Source: Agapetus fuscipes (Eukaryota; Arthropoda; Insecta; Trichoptera; Glossosomatidae). From it: a DNA stretch of 64,000 bases. Positions 52,401-63,202 of this stretch are shown piece after piece. Where the stretch lies: the NCBI GenBank assembly GCA_951799405.1, contig OX637339.1:13578001-13642000 (forward strand), written 5' to 3'. A model generated the notes under the pieces. The model saw nothing but the letters and a program-made list of their open reading frames with translations, had not been told where the DNA came from and made no database searches. The stretch's first letter is position 1. Each line of letters begins with the position of its first letter. The position numbers and the translations under genes were made by a program.

Positions 52401-53640
52401 TATACGTTGTTTTCAAAAATATGTTTTTTATACTTTATGGTATTAGTAACAGAGTGACATTAATGTATTTTTTTTTTTTAATTTTTTTTTATTGTATAAT
52501 AAATTACACGTGTTTATTGATTTTTTATCTAAACAATGAAGTTAAAACTCTTAATATAACATTCAAAAGGACGCCAAAAAAAACATGGTTTTTTTTTCGT
52601 TTTATTTTGTTGCTTTATAAATATTTTGGATTTTTTTTTTTATATAATAAATAGAATGATACGATATCTAGATAACGTATGAAAATAATTTAAATTGTGT
52701 AAACAGTTTTCGAGATATTATGAAAAAATTGATTTATGATATATTATGATATATTATAGATTTATGAGATATTATGAAAAAAATTATTTATTTAATTCTT
52801 GAAAACAGTTTTTTCAAATTATCTCGAAAACTGTTCACATCACCGAAAATAATCTTTCATGAAAATCAAATAGGATAAATGCAAAGCATAATTGAGTATT
52901 CATTGTCCGTCATCATTTTTCCAGGCTTTGCAGTAAATATCGGAGGCAGGCCTAGACCCAGAAGTGCCCAATGTTGGCGCGCGCATGAGAAGGGTTTGAT
53001 ATATGGGAGGGAAGAATTTCAATAAGGATAACCCCGCAACAGGAAAGCCTGGAGAGGTGAGGAAACACTTCAGTTGTATACGGACCATTGACTTCTAATA
53101 TCTGTGGACTAGAAATAATTTCAAAGAAAATATACATTATACATCAGATCACACATCAACCCACTTACGAAAATGGCAATTAGTGAGAAAGAGAACAAAG
53201 AACTTCACAGTTGCTCGCTTCACAAAAAACTCGGGCAAACGTAAAAAAAAAAATCTAGAAAGGTAGCAACATTGCCACGTGCGTACTATGCCCGAACCAG
53301 TCCGAACATACACGTATGCGGTGTAAATCTTGCGATCGATTTTTAAAGGAAAAATGCATTATTTAAGATTATGGCATGTTTTGTATTTGGGTGTCAAAAC
53401 ACAAAATGGAGAATGCAAGAAAAAATATAATTTGACACGTATAACATGTTTAGTATGACTACACATCTGCAATATTTGACAGGACTGAGACAAATGTGGT
53501 CGATAGTATATATCAATGCAGTAAGTGAGTTTCTGCTGCTCTCTGTTATTACTCAATGGTAAGGACATACTAGGAAATAAATTCATTTAAAAAGTATTAT
53601 TTTCTTCTTCTTCTTCCTCTTGTTGTGGATCTATGATCTG
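52400..53640 (+). other. AT-rich stretch with possible THAP-like relic
   Basis: Mostly A/T homopolymer-rich (52440-52860). At 53372 an ATG opens MACFVFGCQN, a C-x4-C arrangement with N next to the second C, like the start of THAP zinc-finger domains of P-type transposases or host proteins. A stop follows 19 codons later and no downstream C-x2-H was found. Weak. Confidence 0.2.
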
Positions 53641-53649
53641 TTTATTGTG

Positions 53650-53790
53650 GAACTCCCTCAATAATAGGTGGTTGGCTTAAGACCCTTACCTGTAAAACAT
53701 AATAGTTTCCACCCGACACATGCGAAACCCTTCGGGGATAACCCGGCAAGAATGTACACCATATGTGTAGCATGGTTGTTTTGTTAAACT
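53650..53790 (+). repeat. SINE-T 3' part
   Basis: CTTACCTGTAAAACATAATAG, GCGAAACCCTTCGGGGATAA, CACCATATGTGTAGCATGG. Confidence 0.8.
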
Positions 53791-53895
53791 GTAAGTCAAA
53801 TTGAAAGGTCAAGAAAAAAATTAGCCTCCATAGCAAGAAAATTTATTTTATAAGAGGTTCTAAATAGCAATGAGTGTATTTTATGACTATATCTA

Positions 53896-54140
53896 TAATC
53901 TATAATCTAAGTTGCAAGGATATATTCATTCAAAGCTCTCAGATGTATGCCCACAAACAAACACGTGTAGTTCGCGCTTACAAATGCTGATTGTGTACTT
54001 ACAAATAAAATCCAAACCTCAAATGAACATAAGCCCTGCAACTCTTGCCGACATTCCCTGAAACAGGGGTGACATTGGCAAAGTGAACCATTTTTTACAG
54101 TATGGGTGGTCAGCCTCATACCAACCTATAAGTCAAGGAA
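53896..54140 (-). repeat. DR240 full copy
   Basis: CTATAATCTAAGTTGCAAGG to CCAACCTATAAGTCAAGG. Confidence 0.9.
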
Positions 54141-54408
54141 ACTGACCGAGGCTAAGAAAAACTTTGCTACATAAAGCAACCTTGAAAACGAAAATATATG
54201 AACACAACAAAAAATTGAATACAAAATTTTAATAGGGTTCCGAAAAAGTTACCCTTTTATAAAAATACTCGCATTAAGGCCTGAAGTATGTACGGTCGAT
54301 TTCCTTTGTAAGTCGGATGGAAAAAAAATACTGTCGGCATATTTCGGTTGTTCTGACGATGGCAGTACATTTATGGCAGATATATGGAACAAGCTCCTAA
54401 ATTATTTA

Positions 54409-54643
54409 AATCTAAATTGCAAAGATATGTATCATTTGAGATTCATATTAAATGCATTCCCACAAGCAGACACGCATAATTTCGCGCTCACACAATATAA
54501 AACCTACAATATAAAAAACACAATCTCAAGTGAACATAAGCCCTGCAACTCTTGCCGACCTTCCCTGAAACAGGAATGACATTGGCAAAGTGAACCATCT
54601 TTCAGCTTGGTATGTCAGTCTCATACCAACCTATAAGTCAAGG
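54409..54643 (-). repeat. DR240 full copy
   Basis: AAATCTAAATTGCAAAGATA to CCAACCTATAAGTCAAGG. Bases between 54141 and 54408 have no feature. Confidence 0.9.
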
Positions 54644-54844
54644 AATATTTTTTATAGAAGTTTCATTAACGTCACATCATCATAACACTGAAGTAGCCCA
54701 TCGCAGATATGGGAGAAATGTCCGCCAGTTACAGATCTGATAGGCCACAGCAACAGATCCCGTAACGCAACTCTCTAGTGTCATCCGCCGGCCATGAAAG
54801 TTTGAAACTTCTAGACAGACATACAAGTTTCTTAGGACAGCACA

Positions 54845-55009
54845 ACACGGCGAAAGTTGCAGGGATGATGTTCATTTAATGTTTGGATTTTATCTTGAAA
54901 GTACAGATGCAGCATGTGTAACCACGAACTTACATATTATGTCCGCTTGTGGACGTGCATTAAATATGACCCCTAAATAATTGAATATCTTTGCAACTAA
55001 GATTATAGA
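54845..55009 (+). repeat. DR240 3' two-thirds
   Basis: CACGGCGAAAGTTGCAGGG to TTTGCAACTAAGATTATAGAT. It abuts a LINE fragment of opposite strand. Confidence 0.75.
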
Positions 55010-55169
55010 TAATCTCTTTCATGTCTTCAACATTCATCACTTTCCTCATACATACTCTTCTCTTACTCTCACTCTGCAGATTCCATTCTTTCGCAACCTC
55101 ACCTATTTGGTCTATCCATTCCTTTCTCCGTATTCCCCTTACACGCTTTCCTCTGTTCCACTGACACAT
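55010..55169 (-). pseudogene. LINE L-A ORF C-terminal fragment
   Basis: Minus strand: CQWNRGKRVRGIRRKEWID, QIGEVAKEWNLQSESKRRVC, MRKVMNVEDMKEII, then runs into the neighbouring DR240. W.DQI.EVAKEW.LQS..KRR.CM matches other L-A copies. Open over about 53 codons. Confidence 0.8.
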
Positions 55170-55216
55170 GTTTTGTTTCTATTTATCAACTTATATAATT
55201 TTTTACCTAACTAATC

Positions 55217-55466
55217 CCTTAACTTATAGATTGGCATGAGGCTGACCCCCCATGCTGTAAAAAATAGTTAAATTTGCCAATTTCACCCCTGTTGCAGGGA
55301 AGGACGGCAAAAGTTGGTGGGCCTTATTCATTTGAGGTTTGTGTTTTCAATTGTTAGTACACATGTAGCATTTGTAAGAGAGAACTTATACGTGTCTATT
55401 TGTAGGCATGCATTTAATATGAACTTAAATGATAATAATATGTCTTGCCAACAAGATTAGAGATTA
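55217..55466 (+). repeat. DR240 full copy
   Basis: CCCTTAACTTATAGATTGG to CTTGCCAACAAGATTAGAGAT. Confidence 0.8.
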
Positions 55467-55471
55467 CTCCA

Positions 55472-55790
55472 TTTTTTTGGAATGTAAAAAACGGATGTTA
55501 CTGACAGTGTGTAAAGAGAAGAACGATTTTCTCTACGTTTCGTTGGAGTCATATCCGACGTCTTGAGGAGATGTGTGTCTTCAACAAGGAAGAGACACGA
55601 ACTGTTGAATTATTGTTGTTTGCTCGAGGTCGAAGGTTGTAGGTACATTTATTGACCTTCGGTGATGCTTCCATAGATGTCGCTCCACTTGTACAGAAGG
55701 ACGATATGACTCCGACGAAACGTAGAGAAAATAGTTCTTCTCTTTACACAAGGTCAGTAACATCCGTTAATTTCATTCCAAAAAATTTCT
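55472..55790. mobile_element. Inverted-repeat element, GACGAAACGTAGAGA type
   Basis: Arms of about 85 bp: TTTTTTGGAATG, AACGGATGTTACTGAC, TTCTCTACGTTTCGTTGGAG facing CTCCGACGAAACGTAGAGAA, GTCAGTAACATCCGTT, CATTCCAAAAAA. The unique centre is about 140 bp. ACGAAACGTAGAGAA is shared with 47.44 kb. No duplication found. Bases 55800-57000 are AT-rich with no recognised gene. Confidence 0.6.
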
Positions 55791-57020
55791 AACACCCGTA
55801 ATCATAAATTGAAGACGGCCCTAACATCAATTAATTATATTCAAAGTTTTAAGTACTCTCATTTTGTTTAGAGACAATTTCTTCAATTTTATTTATTGTT
55901 AATTTTGTTTTTTGATGTAAATTTTGTAATGTTGTAAATTAGCAATATAGCTATTACAAAATAAAATGTATACATCACTATCTTGGTTTGAAGGACCACC
56001 TCCATCTTTCGGATGGATTTATTGGGATATGAAATAATATGTCACACGGAGGAAGGAGGACCCCGCAGACCTTGGATCTGCGACCCTTCTCCGGTCCAGG
56101 GAATTCCGAGGAAACACATTCTTTATCGTCGTCTTTATCAGATTATGTACTGCATCCGGTTCAACAATGATGCATGATTTATTGCAAGGATTTTCTTGAA
56201 AAAAAAAAAAACAGTGAACCCCTACTGATATCGAAACTAAATAGTATAGAAATAATAATCTAAGTTGCAGAGTTATATAGAAACGCAACGCTAAGATAAT
56301 TTATTTATCACATCTTCTTGAAACAGTTTTACCATGTTTTCTCGAAAACAATTATTCACCTTAACAAAAATCTGTTCAATAGCAAAAATAAATATAGAAA
56401 CACACTTTAATTGAAAATAATAATAAAAATCTCATCTCCAATAAAATTTTATTGAATGAAAACCAAAAACTTAAAATACTAAGGGAACGAAAAAAATCAA
56501 GCTATTTTTAAATCAATTATCGTGAAACAAATCCATACTTTTAGTTTCCTTTCCCTTTCTTATTTTCTTTTATTTTTTATTGCTCAAATATTTTCGCCTT
56601 AAAAGGCATCTTCATTTCGTTTCATTTCAGTTTTTGTATTTGTTCATAGCGACATTTTTTAAGTTCTATATATTTTTTACCTTTAATTTTGATAAAATAA
56701 TCAATAAACACGCATGATTTTTTCGTTCCTGTCTTTCTCATATTAAGACCATAAAGTTTACGAGAAATATTCATTAAAAACGATAGTTTGAGGGTTCAAG
56801 CAGATTTTTTACTCATTCCTTTTCCTAATTTGAATTTTGAACAAATAAAGATGTCAGTGAATATGCGGTTACAAAATCTTCATTGTCGTTAGAAAAAAGG
56901 ATTTTATATTTACCCCTTCTCCGCCCCTTAATTTTTTTCCTGAATACACTATTGTAGATTTCACATAATATTTTTTGTCAGTTTTTCTCTTGAAAATGGT
57001 GTGTTAACACTCCTTTTGAT

Positions 57021-57115
57021 CCACCTGACGATGCAAACGGATGTTTGCGAAACCGGTTGTGGTGTGTAAAAATAAATACTCACGTAATCGAAAACAAAGC
57101 TGTTTTTCTTTTATC
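57021..57115 (+). mobile_element. Half foldback element
   Basis: CCAC, CTGACGA, GCAAAC/GTTTGC, GAAAC, CGGTT, GTGG, then AAATACTCACGTAATCGAAA and ACAAAGCTGTTTTTCTTTTA. One arm of the 9.8-kb family without its partner. A G-run lies at about 57283. Confidence 0.7.
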
Positions 57116-57534
57116 ATTACTCCGAAAGAGACATTAAACTCAATTCGTGAAGAAAAACTTAGTTTTCATTTTCGCTTTATTAACCTAATTTAATTTTATT
57201 TGCTGTTGTGTATTGTTTTACATTTAACCCCACGTAAACAAATTGGAAACAATTAAAACAAAGTAATTAAGTATCAATAATACGGGGGGGGGGGGGGCGA
57301 ACAATCACTACCCTAAATTCCTCCCCAATTCCCAAGTGTGAGAAACCATCGGGGCAGAAAAGCGCTACGAATTCCAGATGGATGTACACTACTTAATGTA
57401 TACCTAAAACCAGCCAACAATATGATTTAACACAAGTTTGGCTAGAGTCTATTTCGCGGGTGAAGAGGGTTAGGTGAGCCACTCTCGAGGACTATATTGC
57501 GTCCAATCTAGGGAGGGTGAGCCCTCTCACGTCT

Positions 57535-57605
57535 TGGGAAAGGGCTCTTGAGGTGTGAATCACATGAAAACAGAGCCCACCAAGTGAATCATCGTAATAT
57601 TAATA
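57535..57605 (+). repeat. SINE-G 3' tail
   Basis: AAAGGGCTCTTGAGGTGTGA, ATCACATGAAAACAGAGCCC, ATCATCGTAATATTAATAT. Confidence 0.65.
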
Positions 57606-57675
57606 TTTTTATGTCAGCCACTTCAGTTTACAGACAGGATTAACTTTGATTCGATCTATCTATCTATATACGAGT

Positions 57676-57907
57676 ATAATCTAAGCTGCAAAGATAAGTT
57701 AACATTTAAGGTTAATATTAAATGCATGCCCACAGACAGGCACATGTAGGTTCGTGACTACATATTCTGCATGCGTGCAGGTAAATAAAAAAAACCTTAC
57801 AAGAACATTAACCTTGCAACTCTTGCCGCCTTTCCCTGAAACCAGCATTGGCAAAATCAACCACTTTGTACAGCACACGAGGTAAGCCTCATACAAACCA
57901 ATCAAGG
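57676..57907 (-). repeat. DR240 copy
   Basis: TATAATCTAAGCTGCAAAGA to CATACAAACCAATCAAGG; CACAGACAGGCACATGTAGG sub-variant. Confidence 0.8.
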
Positions 57908-58189
57908 ATCGCGTCTGAAAAATACTTTTCATATTTTCATTGTTTCATTGGCTCCACTTTTTCCCTATAAAATTAATGCATCAAATCTGAACCGTAGATT
58001 ATATTTCATACATACCAGTTTGAAAAAAGATCCACAGCAATTTTCAATAGTTGGAGATATTGCATTTCACTTACCTGAAACAAAAACAAAAAAACACTTA
58101 ATTGTCTTGATTTGAAAAAAATCTATGGGGATGAATGTCCACCACAAAGCTCAATGAGAATTTTATTTTAAAATACATTATTTTATTTC

Positions 58190-58290
58190 CTCTGTTTTCG
58201 ATCTCTCAGGTACATTGATTGTACCTGAAGATGATCGAGAGATCGAAACCGTTCGTTAATATGAATTTTCAGTGGTAATACACAAACTAT
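58190..58290 (+). mobile_element. Small foldback with hammerhead-like core
   Basis: TGTAC, CTGAAGA (58225-58231), T, GATC-GAGA-GATC, GAAAC, CGTTC. Nested inverted arms TCGATCTCTC/GAGAGATCGA and GGTACA/TGTACC. Confidence 0.5.
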
Positions 58291-58504
58291 GCAGAATCTA
58301 AGATAAGGCTCATATCTTTATTTCTTCAACTCAATCAAAATATTAAATTTCAATCTTTCTATCGACATACAAATACTGTGCTCACGTATCTTAGATTGAA
58401 CGCGAGTTTAGGGCGTGAATGTCTACCTTATAGTTCTCAATACCGCCTAAAGGCTCGCGGAACTATAAGTAGTTACCTACTTTATAGGAGGAAGATCCTT
58501 GGGG

Positions 58505-58620
58505 GGGTGTTCACATTATTAATGAAGAGGCACCCCTGCTAGGCTGTGCTCTAGGCTGCTGATTTACTCGGGTATTTAATGAACTAGAATTTAAGATCTT
58601 GGAATATTGTGGTGTAACAG
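58505..58620 (+). repeat. Two-copy 110-bp repeat, copy 1
   Basis: TATTAATGAAGAGGCACCCC, CTCGGGTATTTAATGAACTA. The second copy is at 59335-59470 (TATTAATTAAGAGGCACCCT, TACTGGGGTATTAAGTGATA). Confidence 0.55.
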
Positions 58621-58644
58621 ATTTTAAGTCTAAGACCACCGGTC

Positions 58645-58965
58645 GATAGCTCAGTTGGTAGAATTCTTGCATTCCATGCTTAGGGGTCGGGTTCGTTCGA
58701 TCCCAACCAAGGGTGAAAGAAATGATTTCCCGTTTCAATGTTTATTTGAAAACCCAAAAAAAAATAACAGTTAAGGATAATAACTCAGTGTTAATAAGAA
58801 ATGAAAACCAGATCCCTCGGGTGCTGGGAACCTCCCAATTCAACTGAAGTGGTTGACGTTAAACCGACCTCCTTACCTGTACAAATACATAGGTTCCACT
58901 CGCCACATGCTAACCCCCCGCGGACAACGCAGTAAGAAGTTTCTTTATATTACAGCATTGTTACG
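58645..58965 (+). repeat. SINE-T near full-length
   Basis: GGTCGATAGCTCAGTTGGTAG, B-box-like GGGTTCGTTCGATCCC, to GCGGACAACGCAGTAAGAAG. Confidence 0.85.
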
Positions 58966-59089
58966 AAAGAACTACTGATAATGCCCAGTCAATAAATGGA
59001 TCGTAGGTACAGACCCAACAGCTGTTAGTCTAACAGTAGCTGCCCGAAAAATCTCACCTACTTTCTCTTTCCTACCTTCAATTTAGATC

Positions 59090-59200
59090 CTTTTATTTTT
59101 AAATTAGTAAGCCCCTGAAGATGGACGGTTTAAGTCCGATAGCGCTTAGGCAATTTAACCCATAAATTAAACTGTGTCGTATAAAAAAAAACAAAATTAA
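59090..59200 (+). other. Foldback-core relic
   Basis: CCTGAAGATGGAC...GTCCGATAGCGC repeats the CTGANGA-hairpin layout, with GATAGC in place of GAAAC. Confidence 0.35.
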
Positions 59201-59334
59201 AAATAAGAATGTACATTTAACTGTATAAAAACAGACAATAAATAAAAATCTATGAAATACAAAATATCAATGAAAATTTACACTTTTCCTTATCCGCCAA
59301 CATTGCAGATCCACCGTCACTTTTTCACGATCCC

Positions 59335-59470
59335 CAGGGGTGAATTGATATTATTAATTAAGAGGCACCCTGCCAGGATGTTCTCTATGGCTACACCTGA
59401 TATACTGGGGTATTAAGTGATATAATTTAACCAAGTAGAGGGATGATAAATACAGGGAATATTGTGCAAA
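59335..59470 (+). repeat. Two-copy 110-bp repeat, copy 2
   Basis: GATATTATTAATTAAGAGGC and AATATTGTGCAAATT match 58505-58620. A DR240 scrap (AATCTAAGTTGC) is at 59530. Confidence 0.5.
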
Positions 59471-59679
59471 TTATTTGCCTGCATAAATTGCACTAACTTG
59501 AAACTGATATTGCAGGCATAACCATCTGCAATCTAAGTTGCAACCATATGCTTACAATAATAATTAAATAAAGAATTTAAAAAATTTAATTGATGGATTG
59601 ATTTCATAGTTTTTTTTTTCATTTACTGTTTGTTTTAAATACTTAAATGCACGTAAGTATTTCGTTCTTGGTTTATAAA

Positions 59680-60075
59680 AGGCTGAGCACACACACTGTA
59701 TAAAAATGGTTCACTTTGCCAATGTCGCCCCTGTTTCAGGGAAGATCTGCAAGAGTTGCAGGGATTATGCTAAATTGAGATTGGATTTTCATGTTGTTAG
59801 TCCACATGTAAGTTAGTCCATATGTGAGCGCGAACTTATATGTGTCTGCTTGTGAAAAAGCATGCAATTTGAACCTTTAATGTTACATATATTTGCAACT
59901 TAGATTACATTAGATAAGATTAAAAATTGGTACGAGGCTGATCCCCTATGCTGCAAAAAAATCCTCGCTTTTGCTAAGTTCACCACTGCTTAAGGGAAGA
60001 TCGTTAAGAGTTGCAGGGTTAATGTTCATTTCAGATTTAGGTCTTTGTTTTGTAAGTGCACATGCAGCATGTTTT
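59680..60075 (+). repeat. Two DR240 copies in tandem
   Basis: 59680-59915 is near full (TGTATAAAAATGGTTCACTT to TGCAACTTAGATTACATT). 59924-60075 is a 5' part (ATTGGTACGAGGCTGATC to GTGCACATGCAGCATG). Confidence 0.8.
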
Positions 60076-60539
60076 ATTATTTATATTATTAACTGTACAG
60101 TCAGAATATAGCCTACGTCATACACGAGCTTAAATATGCCCATACTTGTCGTTTTAGTTACGTCTCTATGAACAGTGTTTAGTACTGGAAGCGGGCACAG
60201 TGATCGTAAACAAGCGGCGCCTGGGACACCGTCATGCCAAAATATCTACTGCCACTTAATTATACAAACATGCTGAAATAATTGGGCAGCGAGACACAAC
60301 CTTGCACATTCTGTCCTGTCTCATATTATCTATGAAGGATGAATCTATATATTATATTTAGGAAGAACATACGTTTGTAAAGAATGGAAAAATAACAAAA
60401 GTAATGGATTTCACACAAAAAAAATCCTCGGATATGTAATGTCGCAGCATACACGAACAATCGAGAATGGTGCTGCAGGAAGAATTGCAAGACATGCGAC
60501 TGACGATGGATTTGATAATCGCGGTACCTACACGATGGA

Positions 60540-60900
60540 ATATTTTTACCGATTTTGATGTATGGAAGTGAAGCATGAACTTCAAGTGTCAGCGAAATGA
60601 GTGAGGTATGAACAGCAGAAATGCAACACTTGAGGAGTATGACAAGAAATACCCTAAGCGATAAGAATGAATGGGTAAAAAACAAATGCAAGTTGAAAGA
60701 GGATGTAAAATCAAAGGTACAAAGAATGAATGACGAAATACTAGAAAAAAACATAAAGAGAGGAAATATGAAAGCAGAAACCAGGAAAGAAAGAGGAAGA
60801 GAAACATCAGATTGGAGACATTGTAAAAAAAGGTATATACAGGCTGAATATTTTAAAGAAATGTATGAAATGGGTGATGGATATAAATGATTAGGGTAGT
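60540..60900 (+). pseudogene. LINE ORF C-terminus, decayed
   Basis: MYGSEA is followed by stops, then TAEMQHLRSMTRNTLSDKNE, WVKNKCKLKEDVKSKVQRMN, then GDGYK and TGA. Y.SE.W..... EMR.LRS..G..R.D..RN.W+...C.+ is the known region before the GH..R motif of an insect LINE group. Open from 60621 to 60890. The 209-codon frame on the other strand is its shadow. Confidence 0.7.
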
Positions 60901-61310
60901 TGCAGTGGTAGGGAAAACGGTTGAAAATAATATGGTTCTGTAGAGTACATTTCAAGGATCACAACCATATATTTTTTGTGTAGTAAAAATAAAAATATCA
61001 TTGATAATTTAAAAAAATAAAATGCGGAGAATTTTAGTCGCGCCAAAACGCAGCGCGTTCGACTTCGCGAATCTTGACGTCAAAATGACGTCAAGATTCG
61101 CCACTGGGCCCGCCGATACCTGCACTCCGAAAATGCATCGGCGTCATATCTGCCTAAATAAACAAAATGACATTTTTTCCGAAAATCGAGAATACGCTTA
61201 TTTTAAAGAGCTTTAGTTTAAAAACTAAGCAAGATATTTTTTTTTTGAAAACGCAGATGCATTTTAAAAAATGTATTCTACCATTTTATACAATAAAAAA
61301 AATATGTGAT
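60896..61310 (+). repeat. Two-copy 400-bp repeat, copy 2
   Basis: AGTACATTTCAAGGATCACA, TTTTAAAGAGCTTTAGTTTA. The middle has a perfect hairpin (61067-61101) with 16-bp arms around AAA. Each arm contains TGACGTCA, absent from copy 1. Confidence 0.6.
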
Positions 61311-61317
61311 ACTTCCC

Positions 61318-61378
61318 TATTGGAGAGAACTCGGCAGAGGCTCTAGCCCCCTAGCGGAATGGTGAAATAATTACAGTC
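61318..61378 (+). pseudogene. LINE L-A ORF end scrap
   Basis: ACTCGGCAGAGGCTCTAG and CCCCTAGCGGAATGGTGAAA match the last codons at 41.08 kb (SAEALATPSEMA). Confidence 0.55.
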
Positions 61379-61434
61379 ATATATTCCGTGCAAGCTTCAT
61401 TGAAAAAAGTACAAATAAAAGATTGCTAACATCC

Positions 61435-61685
61435 TTAACATATTAACGGAAACAAACTCATTAAGAAAAAGAAGCACAGTTTTCGAAGAAAGCGCTTTCG
61501 CCGTTGCGGGACCATCCACTTGGAACCAGCTGCCTCCTGAAGTGCGCGCCAAGGAAGGGATCGAGAGCAAGAAGGGAATGAAGACCCATTTCCTCACCGC
61601 CGCGTCAAGCCTGAAAGCGCTCTTGCAGTGACAGTAGTCACGAAACGGCGCTCTACAAATCATCATCATCATCATCATCATGGTT
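61435..61685 (+). pseudogene. LINE L-B RT C-terminus
   Basis: Open to TGA 61629-61631: ETNSLRKRSTVFEESAFAVA, GPSTWNQLPPEVRAKEGIE, SKKGMKTHFLTA. FAVAGPSTWNQLPPEVR is the CR1/L2-like C-terminal motif. 3' hairpin AGCGCTCTTGCAGTGAC / GTCACGAAACGGCGCT, then a (ATC)n tail to 61682. Less decayed than most. 61690-62120 unassigned. Confidence 0.85.
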
Positions 61686-62124
61686 GTGGCTCACTGACTT
61701 GAACCCCTATCAGATAAATACTATGCAAGGTAGTAGTGGTGGGATACGTAACACGGAGCAGGTATTTTATATCGATGTCACCGGTGACAAGTACGTAGGT
61801 ACAACATATCTCTATTCCATACTAGTATATGGGAGGACGGAGGCTGTCACACGACCGGAACAGAACCCAGTAGTCTGGGAACATCATTTAACTTCCAACA
61901 CTAATTTACCACTTCTCTAACGAGCAACCTTCAGCATTATTTCTCCTTTATGTAATAAGGGTACAGTTAGCTTTATTAGATAACATGCACTACGAACTTC
62001 TGACGTCAACTATTTCCTGTGACTGTACCTTCAAGCCTTTCCGATAGCGATGGTCATCGTATCTTCAGTCTATGAATGAACCTACGACTGTGGCAAGTAG
62101 AACCTCTTTATTTTAACTGGTGAA

Positions 62125-62275
62125 ATGAGTACCAGCCGTCTTGGAAGCTAGGAAACCCCCACATCAACTGAAGTGGTTGGCGTAAGGCCGGTTCCCTTAT
62201 CTGCAAAAATAAAAAGGTTCCTCTCGCCACATGCGAAAACCTTCGGGGATAACGCGCCGAGAAGTTACACAAATA
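62125..62275 (+). repeat. SINE-T 3' part
   Basis: GAAATGAGTACCAGCCGTC, GTTGGCGTAAGGCCGG, CTTCGGGGATAACGCGCCG. Confidence 0.8.
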
Positions 62276-62599
62276 TAAAATTAAAATTTACTTTCACTTC
62301 TTAGTTGGTAGCAGTGGGCAACAAACTGTGAATGTTAAATTGATAAGTGATCGAAAACACTAGTATATTAATAAATTAAGTTAAAGGAAACAGTGTTTTA
62401 ATAGAATAAGATTCAACCTGTTTTTGTTCTATAAAATTTACTAAGGATCAGGTATGATTTTTTACAGTGTCAATACAAAACATACAACTTTGTGTTCGAT
62501 AAGAGGTTAATTTTAATAAATGTTTGCATCGCTCTTACATATTTTGCATCTCTTGATTCAACAAGCCTTATTTTGGTATTGCAATACCATATACTAATT

Positions 62600-63193
62600 G
62601 GGGGGGCAAGGTGTAAGTTTTGCCCCTCAGGGGGTATATAAAATACAAAAAAAACAACAAATAGAGAAAACTGCAACGTATTCTCCAATGCGAGATATAA
62701 AATACACAGATCTAATGCCTATGGTATTTTCTCGCTCAAACAAAAGCCAACCTTCAATAGGTGGCTTTCAATTTTGGACGACTTTCCCGTACCAAAGAAG
62801 CGAAAATCACAGGACCGCACTCACCTCAAATTGTGCCGCTGGTCCAAGATGATGCTCGTTTTCTCAGGATCCTGTGGTACTGAGCTCTGTTCACAAACTG
62901 CCACACTTGCAAGTTATATGTAAAACCAATCCCACTCACTCACAGATTTTAACGGTAAATTTCAAATCGGTCGAGAGACATATAAAAACGTGTCTACTGC
63001 GAACAACGACGGAAATGGAAGTCATCAATTCTTGCTAATCTCACGTTGCTCAGATGTCAAAAAAGTTGATACCGACATCTTGCGATTTTTATCCGCACTT
63101 TTTTCAGATTGTGAAAGACCAACATGAAATTCACTTCTTAGACTAATTAATTAAAAATAAAACAGATGACGCTCAATTGTGCGTCACCATACA
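62600..63193 (-). mobile_element. BEL/Pao 3' LTR (inner end fixed)
   Basis: On the minus strand the LTR begins TGTATGGTGACGC at 63193, right after a polypurine tract. The outer end was not located; it must lie before the SINE-T at 62275. 62600 is a rough limit. Confidence 0.5.
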
Positions 63194-63202
63194 CCCCCCT
63201 TT
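63194..63202 (-). promoter_or_regulatory. Polypurine tract
   Basis: AAAGGGGGG on the minus strand directly before TGT. This is the standard plus-strand primer position of LTR retrotransposons and fixes the inner LTR border. Confidence 0.7.

Noticed and set aside
58645..58720. Functional tRNA gene
   Set aside because: A and B boxes are present, but the sequence does not fold into a full cloverleaf with acceptor stem and continues into the SINE body.
60326..60955. 209-codon open frame on the minus strand
   Set aside because: It is the antisense of a decayed LINE ORF in an A-rich sense strand. The predicted protein is low-complexity Phe/Ser/Leu-rich with no motif.
61397..61681. Minus-strand ORF starting with a run of methionines
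   Set aside because: The run is the translated (ATC)n tail of a LINE read in antisense.
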